64,000 nucleotides of DNA, from NCBI RefSeq assembly GCF_001494635.1, contig NZ_LOJF01000010.1, positions 310,001-374,000 on the forward strand, given 5' to 3'. Shown here piece by piece: positions 10,357-21,798 of this stretch (the first letter of the stretch is position 1; each line of letters begins with the position of its first letter). The notes under the pieces are model-generated. The model was not told the origin of the DNA. It searched no databases and was given only the letters and a program-made list of their open reading frames with translations. Source of the DNA: Tractidigestivibacter scatoligenes. GTDB taxonomy: Bacteria > Actinomycetota > Coriobacteriia > Coriobacteriales > Atopobiaceae. A program made the position numbers and the translations under genes.

Positions 10357-11476
10357 ATCAAGCAAAGGCATTGCCGAGCGACTTCGCAGCATAAGCGTTC
10401 AGACCCGTCACGAGATCCTGCGCATGGCAGTGGCGATTGCCATCGGGCTGGGCATAGCCGTCGTGCTCATCGTCCTCACGGCGAAGGATCCCGAAAGCGC
10501 ACTCACGTACTTCGTAGGCGCACCCTTCATGAGCCTCTCCTACTTCTCGCATATGATTGAGGTGATAATCCCGCTTCTCATGAGTGGAGCGGCGGTATGC
10601 ATCATGTTCTCCGCCAACCAGTTCAACCTGGGGCTCGAGGGAACTATCTACCTGGGCGGGCTTGTCGCAGCGCTTTCGGGCATCTACCTCGTGCCCAACC
10701 TGCCTGTGCTCGGCCCTATCTTCTCGATCCTTCTGGGCGGGCTTGTCGGCTTCTTCATCATTGCGATTCCCGCGCTCTTGCAGTACAAGTTTAAGGCGAA
10801 CATCGTCGTCTCCACGCTGATGATGAACTACATCTGCCTTTACGTGGGACTGTACTTCCTGTTCGACGTGTTCAAGGACCCGGCTTCGAGCCAGCACACG
10901 TACCCGATAGGGAGCGATGCGGGACTCGCCGTCCTTATCCCCGGCACGAAGATCCATGCGGGGCTCTTCTTGGCGGTCGCGGTTGTCATCTTTGCGTACG
11001 TCCTTCTGTATAAGACCAAGCTAGGGCTCTCCATAAGGACTGTTGGACAGAATCCAAAATTTGCCAAGTATGTTGGCCTCAGCGTTTCTGGGCTCGCGCT
11101 CGTCTCGCAATTCATCGGCGGCGTCATCGGGGGAATGACCGGTGCCGTGCAGATGCTCGGCCTCTACCAGCGCTTTGAGTGGACGTCGCTCACCGGCTAC
11201 GGCTGGGATGGTGTCACCATGGCAATCTTTGCCCATAACAACCCAAAGTACCTGCCCTTTGCTGCGATCTTCCTCGCGTACTTCAGGACGGGCGCATGGG
11301 TCATGTCGTTCAAGGCGGGGGTGCAGATCGACCTGGTCTCTGTTTTCGAGGGCGTGATGGTGCTCTTCATCATGGCCGAGAAGTTCCTGTCGGGTACGTA
11401 TCGCAAGATGATCTTCGCGGATGCCGACCGCAAGCGCAAAGAGCGCAACGCCGCAAAGGGAGGCGAGGCCGCATGA
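10346..11476 (+). CDS. ABC importer permease, first subunit (BMP/nucleoside type)
   Basis: Integral membrane subunit of the nucleoside importer, 376 residues with about 8-10 hydrophobic segments. Family features include the conserved ANQFNLGLEGTIYLGGL and the C-terminal loop VGQNPKFAKYVGLSV. GTG 10346 has AGAAGG eight bases upstream and is preferred to GTG 10337. The gene overlaps the ATPase gene by 11 bases and the next permease by 4 (ATGA), so translation is probably coupled. Confidence 0.9.
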
Positions 11477-12465
11477 GTGACTTTGCTGCAACCTTGGGGG
11501 GCATCTTCTCCAACCCCAACTTCTACTTCACGGTGCTGAGCACGACCGTTCCCATCCTGCTTGCCACCTTGGGCTGCGCGATTGCCGAGAACGCAGGAAG
11601 CACGAATATGGCCGAGGAGGGAATCATGATCCTCGCCGCCTTCTTCGGGGTGATTGGGGCAGCCTACACCGGAAGCGTATGGATTGGCCTGCTGGTCGCC
11701 GTCGTGGTGGGTGCCGTCATGGGGCTCATGATTGCCTACTTTGCGCTCTATCTCAAAGTGGACATCATCCTAGTCGGCATCGCCGTAAACCTCATTGGCT
11801 CTGGCCTCTCCGCGTTCCTCATGTACGTGATCACTGGCGATCGCTCGGCGACCACGTCCCTGCATAGCGGAACGCTTCCCACAATCTCCATCCCGGGGCT
11901 TTCCGACATTCCCTTCATCGGGACGATCATCTCCAACCAGAGCGTCCTCGCGTGGATTGCCTACCTGGCCATTCCCGTGATGTCGTTCCTGCTCTACAAG
12001 ACCAAGCTCGGCCTGCGCATTCGCAGCGTTGGCGAGAACCCCGATGCAGCGTCCTCCGTTGGTGTAAGCGTCAACAGGACCAAGATGGCTGCCCTTGTGA
12101 TTTCTGGCATTCTCGGTGGCCTTGCCGGCGCATACCTCTCAATGTCGTATCTTCCGTACTTCTCCAAGGGCATGTCCGGCGGCCGAGGCTACATCGCGCT
12201 GGCGGCGACGGCGATGGCAAACAACACCCCGGTTGGCTCGTTTGGAACGTCGCTCCTCTTTGGGTTCTTCTATGCGCTGTCCACGTACTCCAGCACGCTC
12301 GGCATCCCGGACCAGCTGGTCACGACCCTGCCGTACGTGGCGACGCTCGTGGGGCTCGTGATCTTTGCCATCAACGTGCAGCGCAAGGAAAGGAAGATGC
12401 TCCACGAGTCTGGCGGGGGCCATAGCTCGAAAGCGCAGCAGGTGGCCGATGCTTCAGAGGCGTAG
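11473..12465 (+). CDS. ABC importer permease, second subunit (BMP/nucleoside type)
   Basis: 330-residue hydrophobic partner of the preceding permease. It has the matching family features AENAGSTNMAEEGIMILAAF near the N-terminus and VGENPDAASSVGVSVNRTK in the second half. Its ATG overlaps the stop codon of the first permease, preceded by GGAGGCGAGG. The pair would form the transmembrane pore for nucleosides captured by the BMP lipoprotein. Confidence 0.9.
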   Translation: MSDFAATLGGIFSNPNFYFTVLSTTVPILLATLGCAIAENAGSTNMAEEGIMILAAFFGVIGAAYTGSVWIGLLVAVVVGAVMGLMIAYFALYLKVDIILVGIAVNLIGSGLSAFLMYVITGDRSATTSLHSGTLPTISIPGLSDIPFIGTIISNQSVLAWIAYLAIPVMSFLLYKTKLGLRIRSVGENPDAASSVGVSVNRTKMAALVISGILGGLAGAYLSMSYLPYFSKGMSGGRGYIALAATAMANNTPVGSFGTSLLFGFFYALSTYSSTLGIPDQLVTTLPYVATLVGLVIFAINVQRKERKMLHESGGGHSSKAQQVADASEA

Positions 12466-12521
12466 TGCGATATAGCGCAAGAACGACAATAGCTCGATAC
12501 CTATATGAAAAGGACTCGGTC

Positions 12522-13502
12522 ATGTCAAAGAAGAAGGTCATTCTGGATTGCGATCCTGGGCACGATGACGCATTTGCAATCATGCTCTCGGTGCAGAATC
12601 TCGATGTTCTCGGGATTACATGTGTAGGTGGCAATACTCCATTGCCGAACGTTACGCGGAACGCTCTTACAGTTCTTGAAGCTATTAGGCACGCTGACGA
12701 AGTTCCCGTCTTTTCCGGGTGCAGCCATCCAATGGTTGCCGATCTTGTAACAGCCCCCATGTTTCATGGTAAGAGTGGTCTGGATGGACACCACCGACCT
12801 GAGCCAGTGCATCAAGCGCAGAAAAAGCATGCAGTCGATTTCATCGCAGAGACCGTAATGACGACTGATGACGTTACGATTTTGGCGACTGGACCGCTTA
12901 CGAACGTTGCAGAGGCCCTTAACCGTGAGCCACGGATGGTCGAGAGAGTCAGAGAGATTTGCATCATGGGTGGGTCAGTTACATTTGGAAACTGGACCCC
13001 TGCTGCGGAATTCAACATCTTCGTGGATCCGGAGGCTGCTGCGCGCGTGTTTAACAGCGGGATTCACGTCAAGATGTGCGGACTCAATCTGACTCGCCAG
13101 TCTGGCTTTACCGATGAAACCGTGAGACGGTTCCGCGGGATGGGGACTGAGGTAGGCGAGTTTGCTGCAGATTTGACTGAGTTCTTCATGCAGGCTGGAA
13201 GAAAAATCGACGATCCAACGGTTGCGTGTATGCATGATGCTTGCGCTGCCGCGTGGGTGATAGACCCCTCGCTTATTACGAGCGCCCCCATGCACATAGA
13301 CGTAGAGCTCTCTGGTAGGTTTACTAGAGGGATGACGGTTTGCGACTACCGGCATCTATGTGGCCCGAATCCCATCTACGACGTAGCCAGAGAGCCACAG
13401 ATCGGTTTCAAGGGTGCAGAGCCAAATGCCGAGGCGGCACTTGAACTTGACTACGATAGGTACATGCAGCTAATTTACAGCACGCTGCGTAGCTATGGCT
13501 AA
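12522..13502 (+). CDS. Inosine/uridine-preferring nucleoside hydrolase family protein
   Basis: Cytoplasmic hydrolase that would split an imported ribonucleoside into base and ribose. The calcium-binding N-terminal signature is present as DCDPGHDDA, and later family blocks follow (IMGGSVTFGNWTPAAEFNIF, MHDACAAAWVIDPSL). Length 326 residues, typical. ATG 12522 has AAAAGGA eight bases upstream. The preceding gap is short (56 bases), consistent with the same operon. The base preference cannot be read from the sequence. Confidence 0.9.
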   Translation: MSKKKVILDCDPGHDDAFAIMLSVQNLDVLGITCVGGNTPLPNVTRNALTVLEAIRHADEVPVFSGCSHPMVADLVTAPMFHGKSGLDGHHRPEPVHQAQKKHAVDFIAETVMTTDDVTILATGPLTNVAEALNREPRMVERVREICIMGGSVTFGNWTPAAEFNIFVDPEAAARVFNSGIHVKMCGLNLTRQSGFTDETVRRFRGMGTEVGEFAADLTEFFMQAGRKIDDPTVACMHDACAAAWVIDPSLITSAPMHIDVELSGRFTRGMTVCDYRHLCGPNPIYDVAREPQIGFKGAEPNAEAALELDYDRYMQLIYSTLRSYG

Positions 13503-13554
13503 TCCACGTTGCTCTGAACAAACTAACCCATCTCACAAAGCGGGGCTCTGAAAC

Positions 13555-14463
13555 ATGAGAATCCTCAACTTTGGTTCACTGAACATCGACTATGTGTATG
13601 ACGTCGATCACTTTGTGCGAGCGGGGGAGACCCTGGCCTCTCGTGCGCTTCATCGGTATCCCGGTGGCAAGGGCCTCAATCAGTCAATAGCCCTTGCGAG
13701 GGCGGGAGTCTCTGTCACCCATGCGGGGAAGGTGGGGCCAGACGGAGAATTCCTCGTCGGTCTGCTCGCCAAAAATGGGGTCGATACGAGTCTTATTGCC
13801 ATAAGCGATGACGAGCGTACTGGCAACGCGATTATCCAGCGCGATCCCGCCGGCAACAACTGCATTCTTTTATATGGTGGTACCAACAAGACAATCGATG
13901 ACGAATTGAGCGAGAGCGTTTTTTCCCGTGCTGGAAAGTGTGATTGGCTTCTTCTGCAAAACGAGATAAGCAATCTTGAGCATATCGTTGCTCTCGGTAA
14001 GCAGTACGGGATGCAGATTGCCCTTAATCCATCGCCGGCAGGCGGAATCCAAGATTCCCTCAATCTAGATTTGATTGATTTCCTAATTCTCAATGAAACC
14101 GAAGCATCTGTCTTTACCGGACTGCCTGTGAACGCTAGCCAAAAGGATTTGGCGTGGGGACTCATCGAAAAGTTTCCAAAGACGAAAATCATACTAACAT
14201 TGGGTACGCAAGGTTCTGTGTATTTGGAGGCCGGCACTGAGCCAGTGTTTCAGAAAGCATATTCAGTGGATGCCGTTGATACTACGGCTGCTGGAGACAC
14301 ATATACTGGCTTTTTGCTGGCTGGTATTATTGCTGGGGATGGGATTCGGACATCGATGATGCGTGCCGCTGCCGCTTCGGCAATTGCGGTTACGCGTCCT
14401 GGAGCAGCGGTTTCGATTCCAAAGAAGAGTGAGGTAGAGGAATTTTTTCAGTCTGTGAATTGA
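13555..14463 (+). CDS. PfkB-family sugar kinase, ribokinase-like
   Basis: Last gene of the nucleoside operon, 302 residues. PfkB signatures are RYPGGKGLNQSIALARAG near the N-terminus and DTTAAGDTYTGFLLAG near the end, where the usual GAGD is AAGD with the catalytic Asp kept. Its expected job is phosphorylation of the ribose set free by the hydrolase, feeding pentose metabolism. Phosphorylation of a whole nucleoside is the alternative. The locus therefore contains two PfkB domains, this one and the one fused to the divergent LacI regulator. Its codon use looks less GC-biased than in the transporter genes upstream. Confidence 0.88.
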   Translation: MRILNFGSLNIDYVYDVDHFVRAGETLASRALHRYPGGKGLNQSIALARAGVSVTHAGKVGPDGEFLVGLLAKNGVDTSLIAISDDERTGNAIIQRDPAGNNCILLYGGTNKTIDDELSESVFSRAGKCDWLLLQNEISNLEHIVALGKQYGMQIALNPSPAGGIQDSLNLDLIDFLILNETEASVFTGLPVNASQKDLAWGLIEKFPKTKIILTLGTQGSVYLEAGTEPVFQKAYSVDAVDTTAAGDTYTGFLLAGIIAGDGIRTSMMRAAAASAIAVTRPGAAVSIPKKSEVEEFFQSVN

Positions 14464-14611
14464 GGACTGCCTCACATTATTGCCGCGTGTAGGCCAGGAG
14501 GTAATTGCTAACATGGCCCCCAAGCTCGCGCATAAGCGCAGCTTATCTGTGTCGCGCCCTCGTCGCACAATCGGTGCCACGGGAAGGCTTCACGGAAGGG
14601 GGCGGTGCGGC

Positions 14612-15290
14612 ATGGCGAGCCTGAGCGCGAGGATGGTCGAGGCCGCGGACGGCGGGGACGGGGACCTCCTGTCCTGGGTCGCGAGGTACGGGGACGAGGG
14701 GTCGTGCGAGGAGGCGCTCATGCGCCTGCGCTTCCCTGGCGGCTGGGCGTGCCCGAGGTGCGGCAACCGCAGGTGCAGCCCTGTGGCGGGCAGACCGAGG
14801 AAGCGTCAGTGCACGCGCTGCAGGCTGCAGTTCTCCGTGACCTCCGGGACCCCGATGCAGGGGTTGCGGCTGCCGCTGCCGACGTAGTTCCTGGCGTTCC
14901 GGCTCGTCGCCGGCTCGAAGAGGGGCGTCTAGGCGGCCGAGCTCGCGCGCGCCCTGGGGACGAGCGAGACCACCGCGCGCTACGTGGTGCTCAGGCTCCG
15001 CGGCGCGATGTCGGCCGGATTGGGGCGCCTTTGGCCGGGTCTCGGGCGAGGTCGAGGTCGGCGACTCCTTCGTGGGCGCCGCCACCGCGGGGACGGTGGG
15101 CAGGGGACCACCAGGCAGGCGCCGGTCTGCGTCGTGTCGCGCGGCTGACGGTCGGGCCCGGGCATGTGCGCGGTGAGGGCCGTCCCCGACGCCGTGGGAG
15201 GGGCCTACTCGCGCCTCGCCGAGGAGCACGTGAGCTGGTTCCACAACACGAGCACGGCCGTACCGGTTCGGATGAACCTGGCTACCGGGC
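14612..15290 (+). pseudogene. IS1595-type transposase, inactivated
   Basis: The first 92 codons encode a zinc-ribbon N-terminus typical of IS1595 transposases: an acidic helix (SCEEALMRLRFPGGW), then CPRCGNRRC and CTRC. The frame then meets TAG at 14885 and TAG at 14930 while similarity continues (AAELARALGTSETTARYVV). After a frameshift near 15035 it resumes with VSGEVEVGDSFVG, where the DDE-type Asp expected in VEVDE is replaced, and ends near WFHNTSTA with part of the core missing. The gene is clearly dead. I could not identify terminal inverted repeats. Start ATG 14612 is approximate. Confidence 0.75.
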
Positions 15291-15858
15291 CACTATACGG
15301 CTGTTATTGAGAGCAAAGGCTGGTACGTTACCCTCGCGGGCTAGTTCCATTGATACGTGTTGCATCCTTGCCGTTGACCTCATTGACATGCCCTGCTCGT
15401 AGAGTCGCATCACCAGGCTTCGCCGTATCTTTCATGTAATGCTCTGCTACGTTCCTCTTGGGTGCTTGACGATTCCGATGCTACGGGCAGGAGACGTGAT
15501 ACGGGCGCTACAAATAGTGCGAAACAGGCGGCTGCGAAGGTGATGTGCAAGCTGTGAAGCGAGTGCTACTTAGGGTGCGTAATGCTCAAGGTGCCAACTT
15601 GACTGTGGCTTGTTGTCCCGTCTGGCATAGCGGCGTCGTGTTGGCAGGAATATATGGGACTACGGTTTTATCGAGATGTTCCAAGTACAAACTGGTTTGA
15701 ATGTTGATAAATCTCTGGTCAGAGAATTACTACTGATAGCATGGTATATAGGGGATTGTACGAAAACAGCTTACAACGGGAACTCTGTCTTTAAGATGGG
15801 GGCGCTAGCACGAAAGGCATTTGAATAGCATCCGCAGCCTTGCGAGCAATGCCAATCG
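15291..15858. other. Gap after transposase remnant, no gene seen
   Basis: 568 bases of lower GC content with scattered stops in all frames. I see no coding sequence, RNA gene or repeat. It may be residual insertion-sequence or foreign DNA. Confidence 0.4.
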
Positions 15859-18135
15859 CTAGCCCGCGGGAGTTTCGAGGCTGGCATTATTCCCAAGTTG
15901 CCAAAGTGCAAAGGCCCCTATGGTATATCCGTCATTGATGTCACCGGTGCCAATGAGATGGGCAAGCTCTGTGGCATCAATCTCGATAACTTCTGCGATA
16001 CCCTCTTGGCGTGTCTCGCAGAAGGATTCGATGCATACCGAATACACCTCTGTTACACGTGACGTAAGACCTGAATCAGGAGCAATCTTCCCAATAAAAT
16101 GCGGCTCTTTGGAGGGAACGGCGTGGAGCTCTTCAGATAGCTCACGGAGTACGTTCTTGCGCCCGTCTGCTCCGGGTTCGGCAAAACCACGCGGAAAGCT
16201 GAGCTGATAGCTTCTCAACGCATGACGATACTGTTTGAGCAATACGAACTTTCCCTTATGAATAGTTGCTATGACAACACCATTGCCTGCCGTGGGGAGC
16301 ATGCGCTCATATGGGAAGAATGCCCGCGACGTCCCATCCCCGGAATCAGGAGAAACGATTGGATCTGACAAGAGAGTGTTGAACGGGCTCTCATAGATGA
16401 GGCCAAACTCCTCGAGGGTGATTTCTTCTTGGCGGATTATTTTTTCTATGACCTTGGGATTTCCTACATTGGCGATAGGATAGATATCCGATTCAGAGAA
16501 ATCGGAGCTCTTTGAACGCGCCATTGCGAGATAGCGGCTGAGGGCGCTTGGCACGATATAGCGTATGGGAGCAGTCCTGGCCGGAGACTCCCTAAAACTC
16601 GATCGCGGATTCGAGGGTCTGGTGCGCATTTGCCATCCAAGCGTCTGGATGGCATCTCTGAGAAGCCCAAATATCTTCCCTAGCGCCTCCGAAAGTGAAG
16701 GGAACCCGCTGTAGACCTTCTGAATCAATACGGAAACCCCCTCCGACAGAAGCAGGAAAAGGATGGTCTCGATGGCCCTAAATACTGGGGTCGCAACGTT
16801 GAGCTGAAGGTCCAGCGCATCCTGAAGCCAACCGGACGCAAACTCGAGTAGAACGGTGATCAGCAGGCACGCAACGGATACTGCGATGCTCCTTCCGATG
16901 AAGGAGAGGATCTTTCTCTTCTGTGTAAGCTCCTGGCGCTCGATGTCCTCTGCATAGCATGGGACATACTGCAACGTCGGCGTGTCGGTGGCTCTGCTGT
17001 CCTCATAGCTGCAAAGCCTAACGGCTTTGGAGAAATCAGGAATCAGATCCACTTTCCCGAATCGCTCATAACGATTGGTCTCACAAGACGGGAATCTATT
17101 CTCGACGTCTCTGCCAGCGTCCCAGTAGTCATCTAACTGTCTGAAGAAATCGACTTTGAAGCTGTCTCCTCGTGCGGTGCCGCCGGGGCGCAGCTCCTCG
17201 ACGTCGTAGCGCTTCGATGTGTTGCAGATGCTAATCTCACAGGCGTAATTGAAGCAGAGATCAACGATTGCCTCTGCGTACTTGCATTCCAGACAATTGG
17301 CTTGCTCCTTTTTCGCTTCCTCGCGCAGCTGCTGCAGGTAGACGGAGCGGTTGTTCTGTGTGGGCTGGCTCTCGTGTATCTCTCTGAGCAGGGACGTTGC
17401 CCCTTTCCACAGAGAGTCGCTCTGACGTCTAAATGACAGTACCTTGGCAAGTATGTCCGAAAGTCGAAGCCCCACTAGCTCTTCCTGTGCGCGGGGAGGG
17501 ACAAAGCTGCCGTGTAGCGTGCTAAGTCTGAGCACTGTCTCGATAAGGCTGGAGAGACTGTCAAGAATGGCATGCATCTCTGGGAGGGTGAGCGGGCTGG
17601 GAGATGCTTTCTGTCCCTCTACTTCGACGAAGAGGTCACGGATGTCGGTCTCGGTCCTTGTCGCCCCGGGTTTTCCGGCATGACGGTACTCGTCGATTTC
17701 AGAAAGGTCGGAATAGGTGAGGCCCCTTCGAATAAGGGCAAGCAGCCTCCGCTGAGAGGACTTAACTGGAAGAGCCGAGTAGATGAAGTGCTTATCTGGA
17801 GCGATGGATTCGAGTAGATACTGGGATATGGTTCGAATGTTCCCATACTGGGCAAGACGGATGTGACCTTGCTCGAAAAGCGTAACGAAGCTTTCGAAAT
17901 AGTCGGGATGTCCGTCGTTGGAGTGGGATGTGGAATCATGAGCTAAGAGGCTGAAGAACGCGCGAGAATCTACGAGCTGGTTGTAAGTCAGAACAACCGT
18001 ATTTCCGAGGTGCACTATCTCCTCATAAAGCCTCTTTTGGCCCGCGATGATTTCCTCGTCAGTTTTACGTACAGAGTCAAGTTCGAAGAGATATACCATC
18101 TTTGATTGAGGGAGCGCGGTGTGCGATGACGGCAT
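15859..18135 (-). CDS. Membrane protein with C-terminal NUDIX domain, function unknown
   Basis: 758 residues. Residues 1-400 form a soluble region that starts MVYLFELDSVRKTDEEI and is not recognised. Two membrane segments follow at about 410-432 and 447-470. Residues 615-745 form a NUDIX hydrolase fold (FVLLKQYRHALRSYQLSFPRG, then the NUDIX box at 650-672). In that box R664, E665, E668 and E669 (REL-S-EE) are kept, but the first Glu is Ala656 and the usual Gly is His671, so activity may be altered. ATG 18135 follows GAAGGA with 8-base spacing; an upstream ATG at 18168 is possible. The gene stands alone between a dead transposase and rmlB. The substrate of the NUDIX domain is unknown; a nucleotide or nucleotide-sugar signal is one guess. 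Confidence 0.75.
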   Translation of the reverse strand: MPSSHTALPQSKMVYLFELDSVRKTDEEIIAGQKRLYEEIVHLGNTVVLTYNQLVDSRAFFSLLAHDSTSHSNDGHPDYFESFVTLFEQGHIRLAQYGNIRTISQYLLESIAPDKHFIYSALPVKSSQRRLLALIRRGLTYSDLSEIDEYRHAGKPGATRTETDIRDLFVEVEGQKASPSPLTLPEMHAILDSLSSLIETVLRLSTLHGSFVPPRAQEELVGLRLSDILAKVLSFRRQSDSLWKGATSLLREIHESQPTQNNRSVYLQQLREEAKKEQANCLECKYAEAIVDLCFNYACEISICNTSKRYDVEELRPGGTARGDSFKVDFFRQLDDYWDAGRDVENRFPSCETNRYERFGKVDLIPDFSKAVRLCSYEDSRATDTPTLQYVPCYAEDIERQELTQKRKILSFIGRSIAVSVACLLITVLLEFASGWLQDALDLQLNVATPVFRAIETILFLLLSEGVSVLIQKVYSGFPSLSEALGKIFGLLRDAIQTLGWQMRTRPSNPRSSFRESPARTAPIRYIVPSALSRYLAMARSKSSDFSESDIYPIANVGNPKVIEKIIRQEEITLEEFGLIYESPFNTLLSDPIVSPDSGDGTSRAFFPYERMLPTAGNGVVIATIHKGKFVLLKQYRHALRSYQLSFPRGFAEPGADGRKNVLRELSEELHAVPSKEPHFIGKIAPDSGLTSRVTEVYSVCIESFCETRQEGIAEVIEIDATELAHLIGTGDINDGYTIGAFALWQLGNNASLETPAG

Positions 18136-18355
18136 AGTATCGTTCCTTCGCAATAATTGTGCAGCCAAATAACGACAGCTTGCGGGGCAATCGGATTGTC
18201 CGCAGGGGGGCTTCCAAACAAGTCACCGCGGGTTTCCCAGCTGGTAATTACACTTTACTACAGCCCAACAGCAAAGAGATTTCCTTGAAGGTGGTTGGGG
18301 CGACCAGACCGAGCTGGCTGATGATGCCGGCTGATTCGTAAGGTTTGGCCAGTGA

Positions 18356-19453
<1,098 letters not shown>

Positions 19454-19978
19454 ATAATGGGTTAACTGATTGGTGTTGGACGGCTTGCGCTACCTCGAAG
19501 CCTCAAAGGGGACGCAAAAGCCAGGAAGTGAGTAGGGACGGGTGCCGCAAGGGGGGACGCCGGGATGTGAGCGGTTCTTGGGCCTCACGTCGCTAATAGC
19601 CAACAGGGAAGGCGTGGGCGTGGTTCCTCGCCGGTGAACTCTAACCTAGTCTCACGACCCTTCGCGCAAGAAAATAACACTCACATGTCGACATCTGTGG
19701 GCCGTTTAGGGATTGCTTGCTGCGCTTAGGGATAGGCCAACTTCAACGAGAGGCGATAATGAGGGATGACAGCTCTGATGGTTCACTCGTATGGTTTGGG
19801 GGAATCTAACTTACTTGAGCCTCGGTGCGTGGACGTGCCCACTGCCATCACAATAAAGAGCCAGCGGGCAACGTTTATCATTCATCTCCAATGCCCGTCG
19901 CCATCTTGACGCCGGTGTTATGCTATCGCCAATCTCGAATCCCCGAGCAGGGGTAAAGTCCCTCTCAAAGGAGCCACC
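19454..19978. other. Gap between rmlB and the TPR gene
   Basis: 525 bases with stops in all frames. The last 20 bases carry CAAAGGAG, the ribosome site of the TPR gene. I find no RNA gene, repeat or confident promoter. Confidence 0.4.
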
Positions 19979-20821
19979 ATGGACGTCCTTTCACGCGTTG
20001 ATGCCGCTTGGCAGGATTACCGCACAGACCCGGCCGCGCTTGAGCAGGCGCTTCTTTCCCTGCGCGACGAGGTCGCGCTCTCCTGCGGCACGGCCTCCCC
20101 GGAGTTCGTGACGCTCTGCAACGAGCTTGGCTCCTTCTATCGCTCCCGTGGAAACTACCAGAGCGGCGAGGCGTCGTTTATGGCCGCGCTTGCAGGCATC
20201 GAGGCGTTGGCCGGCCGCAGCGATGCCTATGCCACCTGCCTGGACAACCTCGCGGAGCTCTACCGTCTTGACGGCCGACTGGACGAGTGCGCCGCCGCCC
20301 TTGCCGAGGCGTCCACACTCTTCTCCAGCCGCCACTCGCTCGAATATGCCGCCTGCCTCAACTACCAGGGACACCTCTGCATGGCGCAGCACGATCCCGC
20401 CGGCGCCCTTGCGCGCTATCAAGCCGCCTTGGGCATCGTGCGCGAGAACGGCTCGCCAGCCTTCGAGCTCTCCACGGCCTATGCCAACGTGGCGAGCGCC
20501 CTCATGGACGAGGGCGAGCTTGCTGAGGCGGCTCGCTGCCTTGATGCTGCCTGCGATCTCTACCGCGATGGGTCGCTTCGCCGTGGCCCCCACTTTGCCT
20601 CGCTGCTCAATTCTCTGGCCACGCTGCGCGACCACATGGGAGACGTTGCCGCTGCGCGCTCGTCCTATGGCGAGGTGCTCGACATTCTGGAGTCGGGCCT
20701 TCCCGTGAACCCGGACGACGCTCGCACCGCCTTGGACAACGCGGCCTCGTTCTTCTCGCGCATCTCAGATGGCCAGGGTTCCGCACGCGCCGAGGCCCTG
20801 CGCAGGTCCCTCAGGCAGTAA
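19979..20821 (+). CDS. Tetratricopeptide-repeat protein
   Basis: 280-residue soluble protein built mostly of TPR-type helix pairs, for example LGSFYRSRGNYQSGEASFMA, LAELYRLDGRLDECAAALAE, LCMAQHDPAGALARYQAAL and LATLRDHMGDVAAARSSYGE. Such proteins act as binding scaffolds. It converges on DUF4037 and DUF4125 genes with an 11-base overlap at the 3' ends. TPR regions commonly occur with these two families, so they may act together, though they are on opposite strands here. CAAAGGAG supports ATG 19979. Confidence 0.85.
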   Translation: MDVLSRVDAAWQDYRTDPAALEQALLSLRDEVALSCGTASPEFVTLCNELGSFYRSRGNYQSGEASFMAALAGIEALAGRSDAYATCLDNLAELYRLDGRLDECAAALAEASTLFSSRHSLEYAACLNYQGHLCMAQHDPAGALARYQAALGIVRENGSPAFELSTAYANVASALMDEGELAEAARCLDAACDLYRDGSLRRGPHFASLLNSLATLRDHMGDVAAARSSYGEVLDILESGLPVNPDDARTALDNAASFFSRISDGQGSARAEALRRSLRQ

Positions 20822-21788
20822 CGGGAGCCATGAGGTCTGCCGCGCGAAGCGCGTCATCGCCTATGCGGGAGTTCACCTCGACGGCCTGGGCGAGAAGGAA
20901 GCTCTCGTCGCTCTGGGAGAGGCCCTCTGCGTGCAGCGCCTCCACCAGTATGTGGCTTGCGCGCTCAACCTGGCCTTCGGCCTGCTCGACGTTGCCCGCG
21001 CGCCACGCGACAAGTGCCGCATCGAGCGCTTCTCGCACGGCAAGCCCCACGGGGCCCAAGGCGCCAAGCCCTCGCGGCGCCCACTTGTAGAACGGTGCGT
21101 AGCGGCGCGAGAGCGCGTAGACCGCATGCGTTGTGGCCTCCGAGAAGCGCGCAAGGCACGAGAGCGCGGCGAGGTCCTCCCCGCGGCGCGCCTGACGTCC
21201 AAAGTTGTACTGCCCTGCCTGGGCAGCTATGAGGCAGTCGTGAGCTATGAGCTTAAGGCGCAGGTCATTGGGGTAGTAGGCCAGCAGACGTTTCCGCACG
21301 CGCGTGAAGCGGCCACTTGTGTCGAGAAAGACCTCGCCGTTGGTTGCCATGGCAAGTGAGCGCTCGGGGATGCGCCGCCACTCGTCGATGCTCGTCGGCA
21401 GGCCCGGCGAACCCAGGAGCCACGCGTAGAAGCCGTCCACGGGGAATACGCCTACGCGCCTCTCGCCCATGCGCTCCGAGCTGGCGTCGCGCGGTGGAAA
21501 GCCGGCAAAGCCGCGCGTGGCAATCGCACGGTAGCGCTCCTCGAGCGCCGTGCCCGACGCGCGCCAGTCCTCCGGGTCGAGCCACACGCAGTAGCCCGGT
21601 CCCCAGTCGTGGTCACGCGAGATCTCGTCGTCAAAGCCCAGGCACTCGGAACCCGCGCCCGCAAGGCCTGCTGCCATGTGATTGCGCAGGTCCTCATAGC
21701 CACCGGAGAGAAGCTCGTCTATCGTTGCTTCGAAGAACGCCCGCGACAGGGAGAGCCCCGTCGCGGGCGCATCTGTGTCTTCTCGCAT
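20811..21788 (-). CDS. DUF4037 family protein, nucleotidyltransferase-like
   Basis: 325 residues of the uncharacterised DUF4037 family. The N-terminal part carries GAGSECLGFDDEISRDHDWG, which has the GS...D.D layout of nucleotidyltransferase folds, so nucleotide transfer to a partner is a reasonable hypothesis. A helical C-terminal half follows. ATG 21788 lies 11 bases after the stop of the DUF4125 gene; a longer frame to 21848 would overlap that gene and adds only an Ala-rich stretch. The two genes are almost certainly one transcript. Confidence 0.8.
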   Translation of the reverse strand: MREDTDAPATGLSLSRAFFEATIDELLSGGYEDLRNHMAAGLAGAGSECLGFDDEISRDHDWGPGYCVWLDPEDWRASGTALEERYRAIATRGFAGFPPRDASSERMGERRVGVFPVDGFYAWLLGSPGLPTSIDEWRRIPERSLAMATNGEVFLDTSGRFTRVRKRLLAYYPNDLRLKLIAHDCLIAAQAGQYNFGRQARRGEDLAALSCLARFSEATTHAVYALSRRYAPFYKWAPRGLGALGPVGLAVREALDAALVAWRAGNVEQAEGQVERASHILVEALHAEGLSQSDESFLLAQAVEVNSRIGDDALRAADLMAPVTA

Positions 21789-21798
21789 TGCGGCAGCC

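Noticed and set aside
14543-15244. 233-codon minus-strand frame over the transposase remnant
   Set aside because: Shadow of the zinc-ribbon transposase fragment, which has clear Cys motifs on the plus strand.
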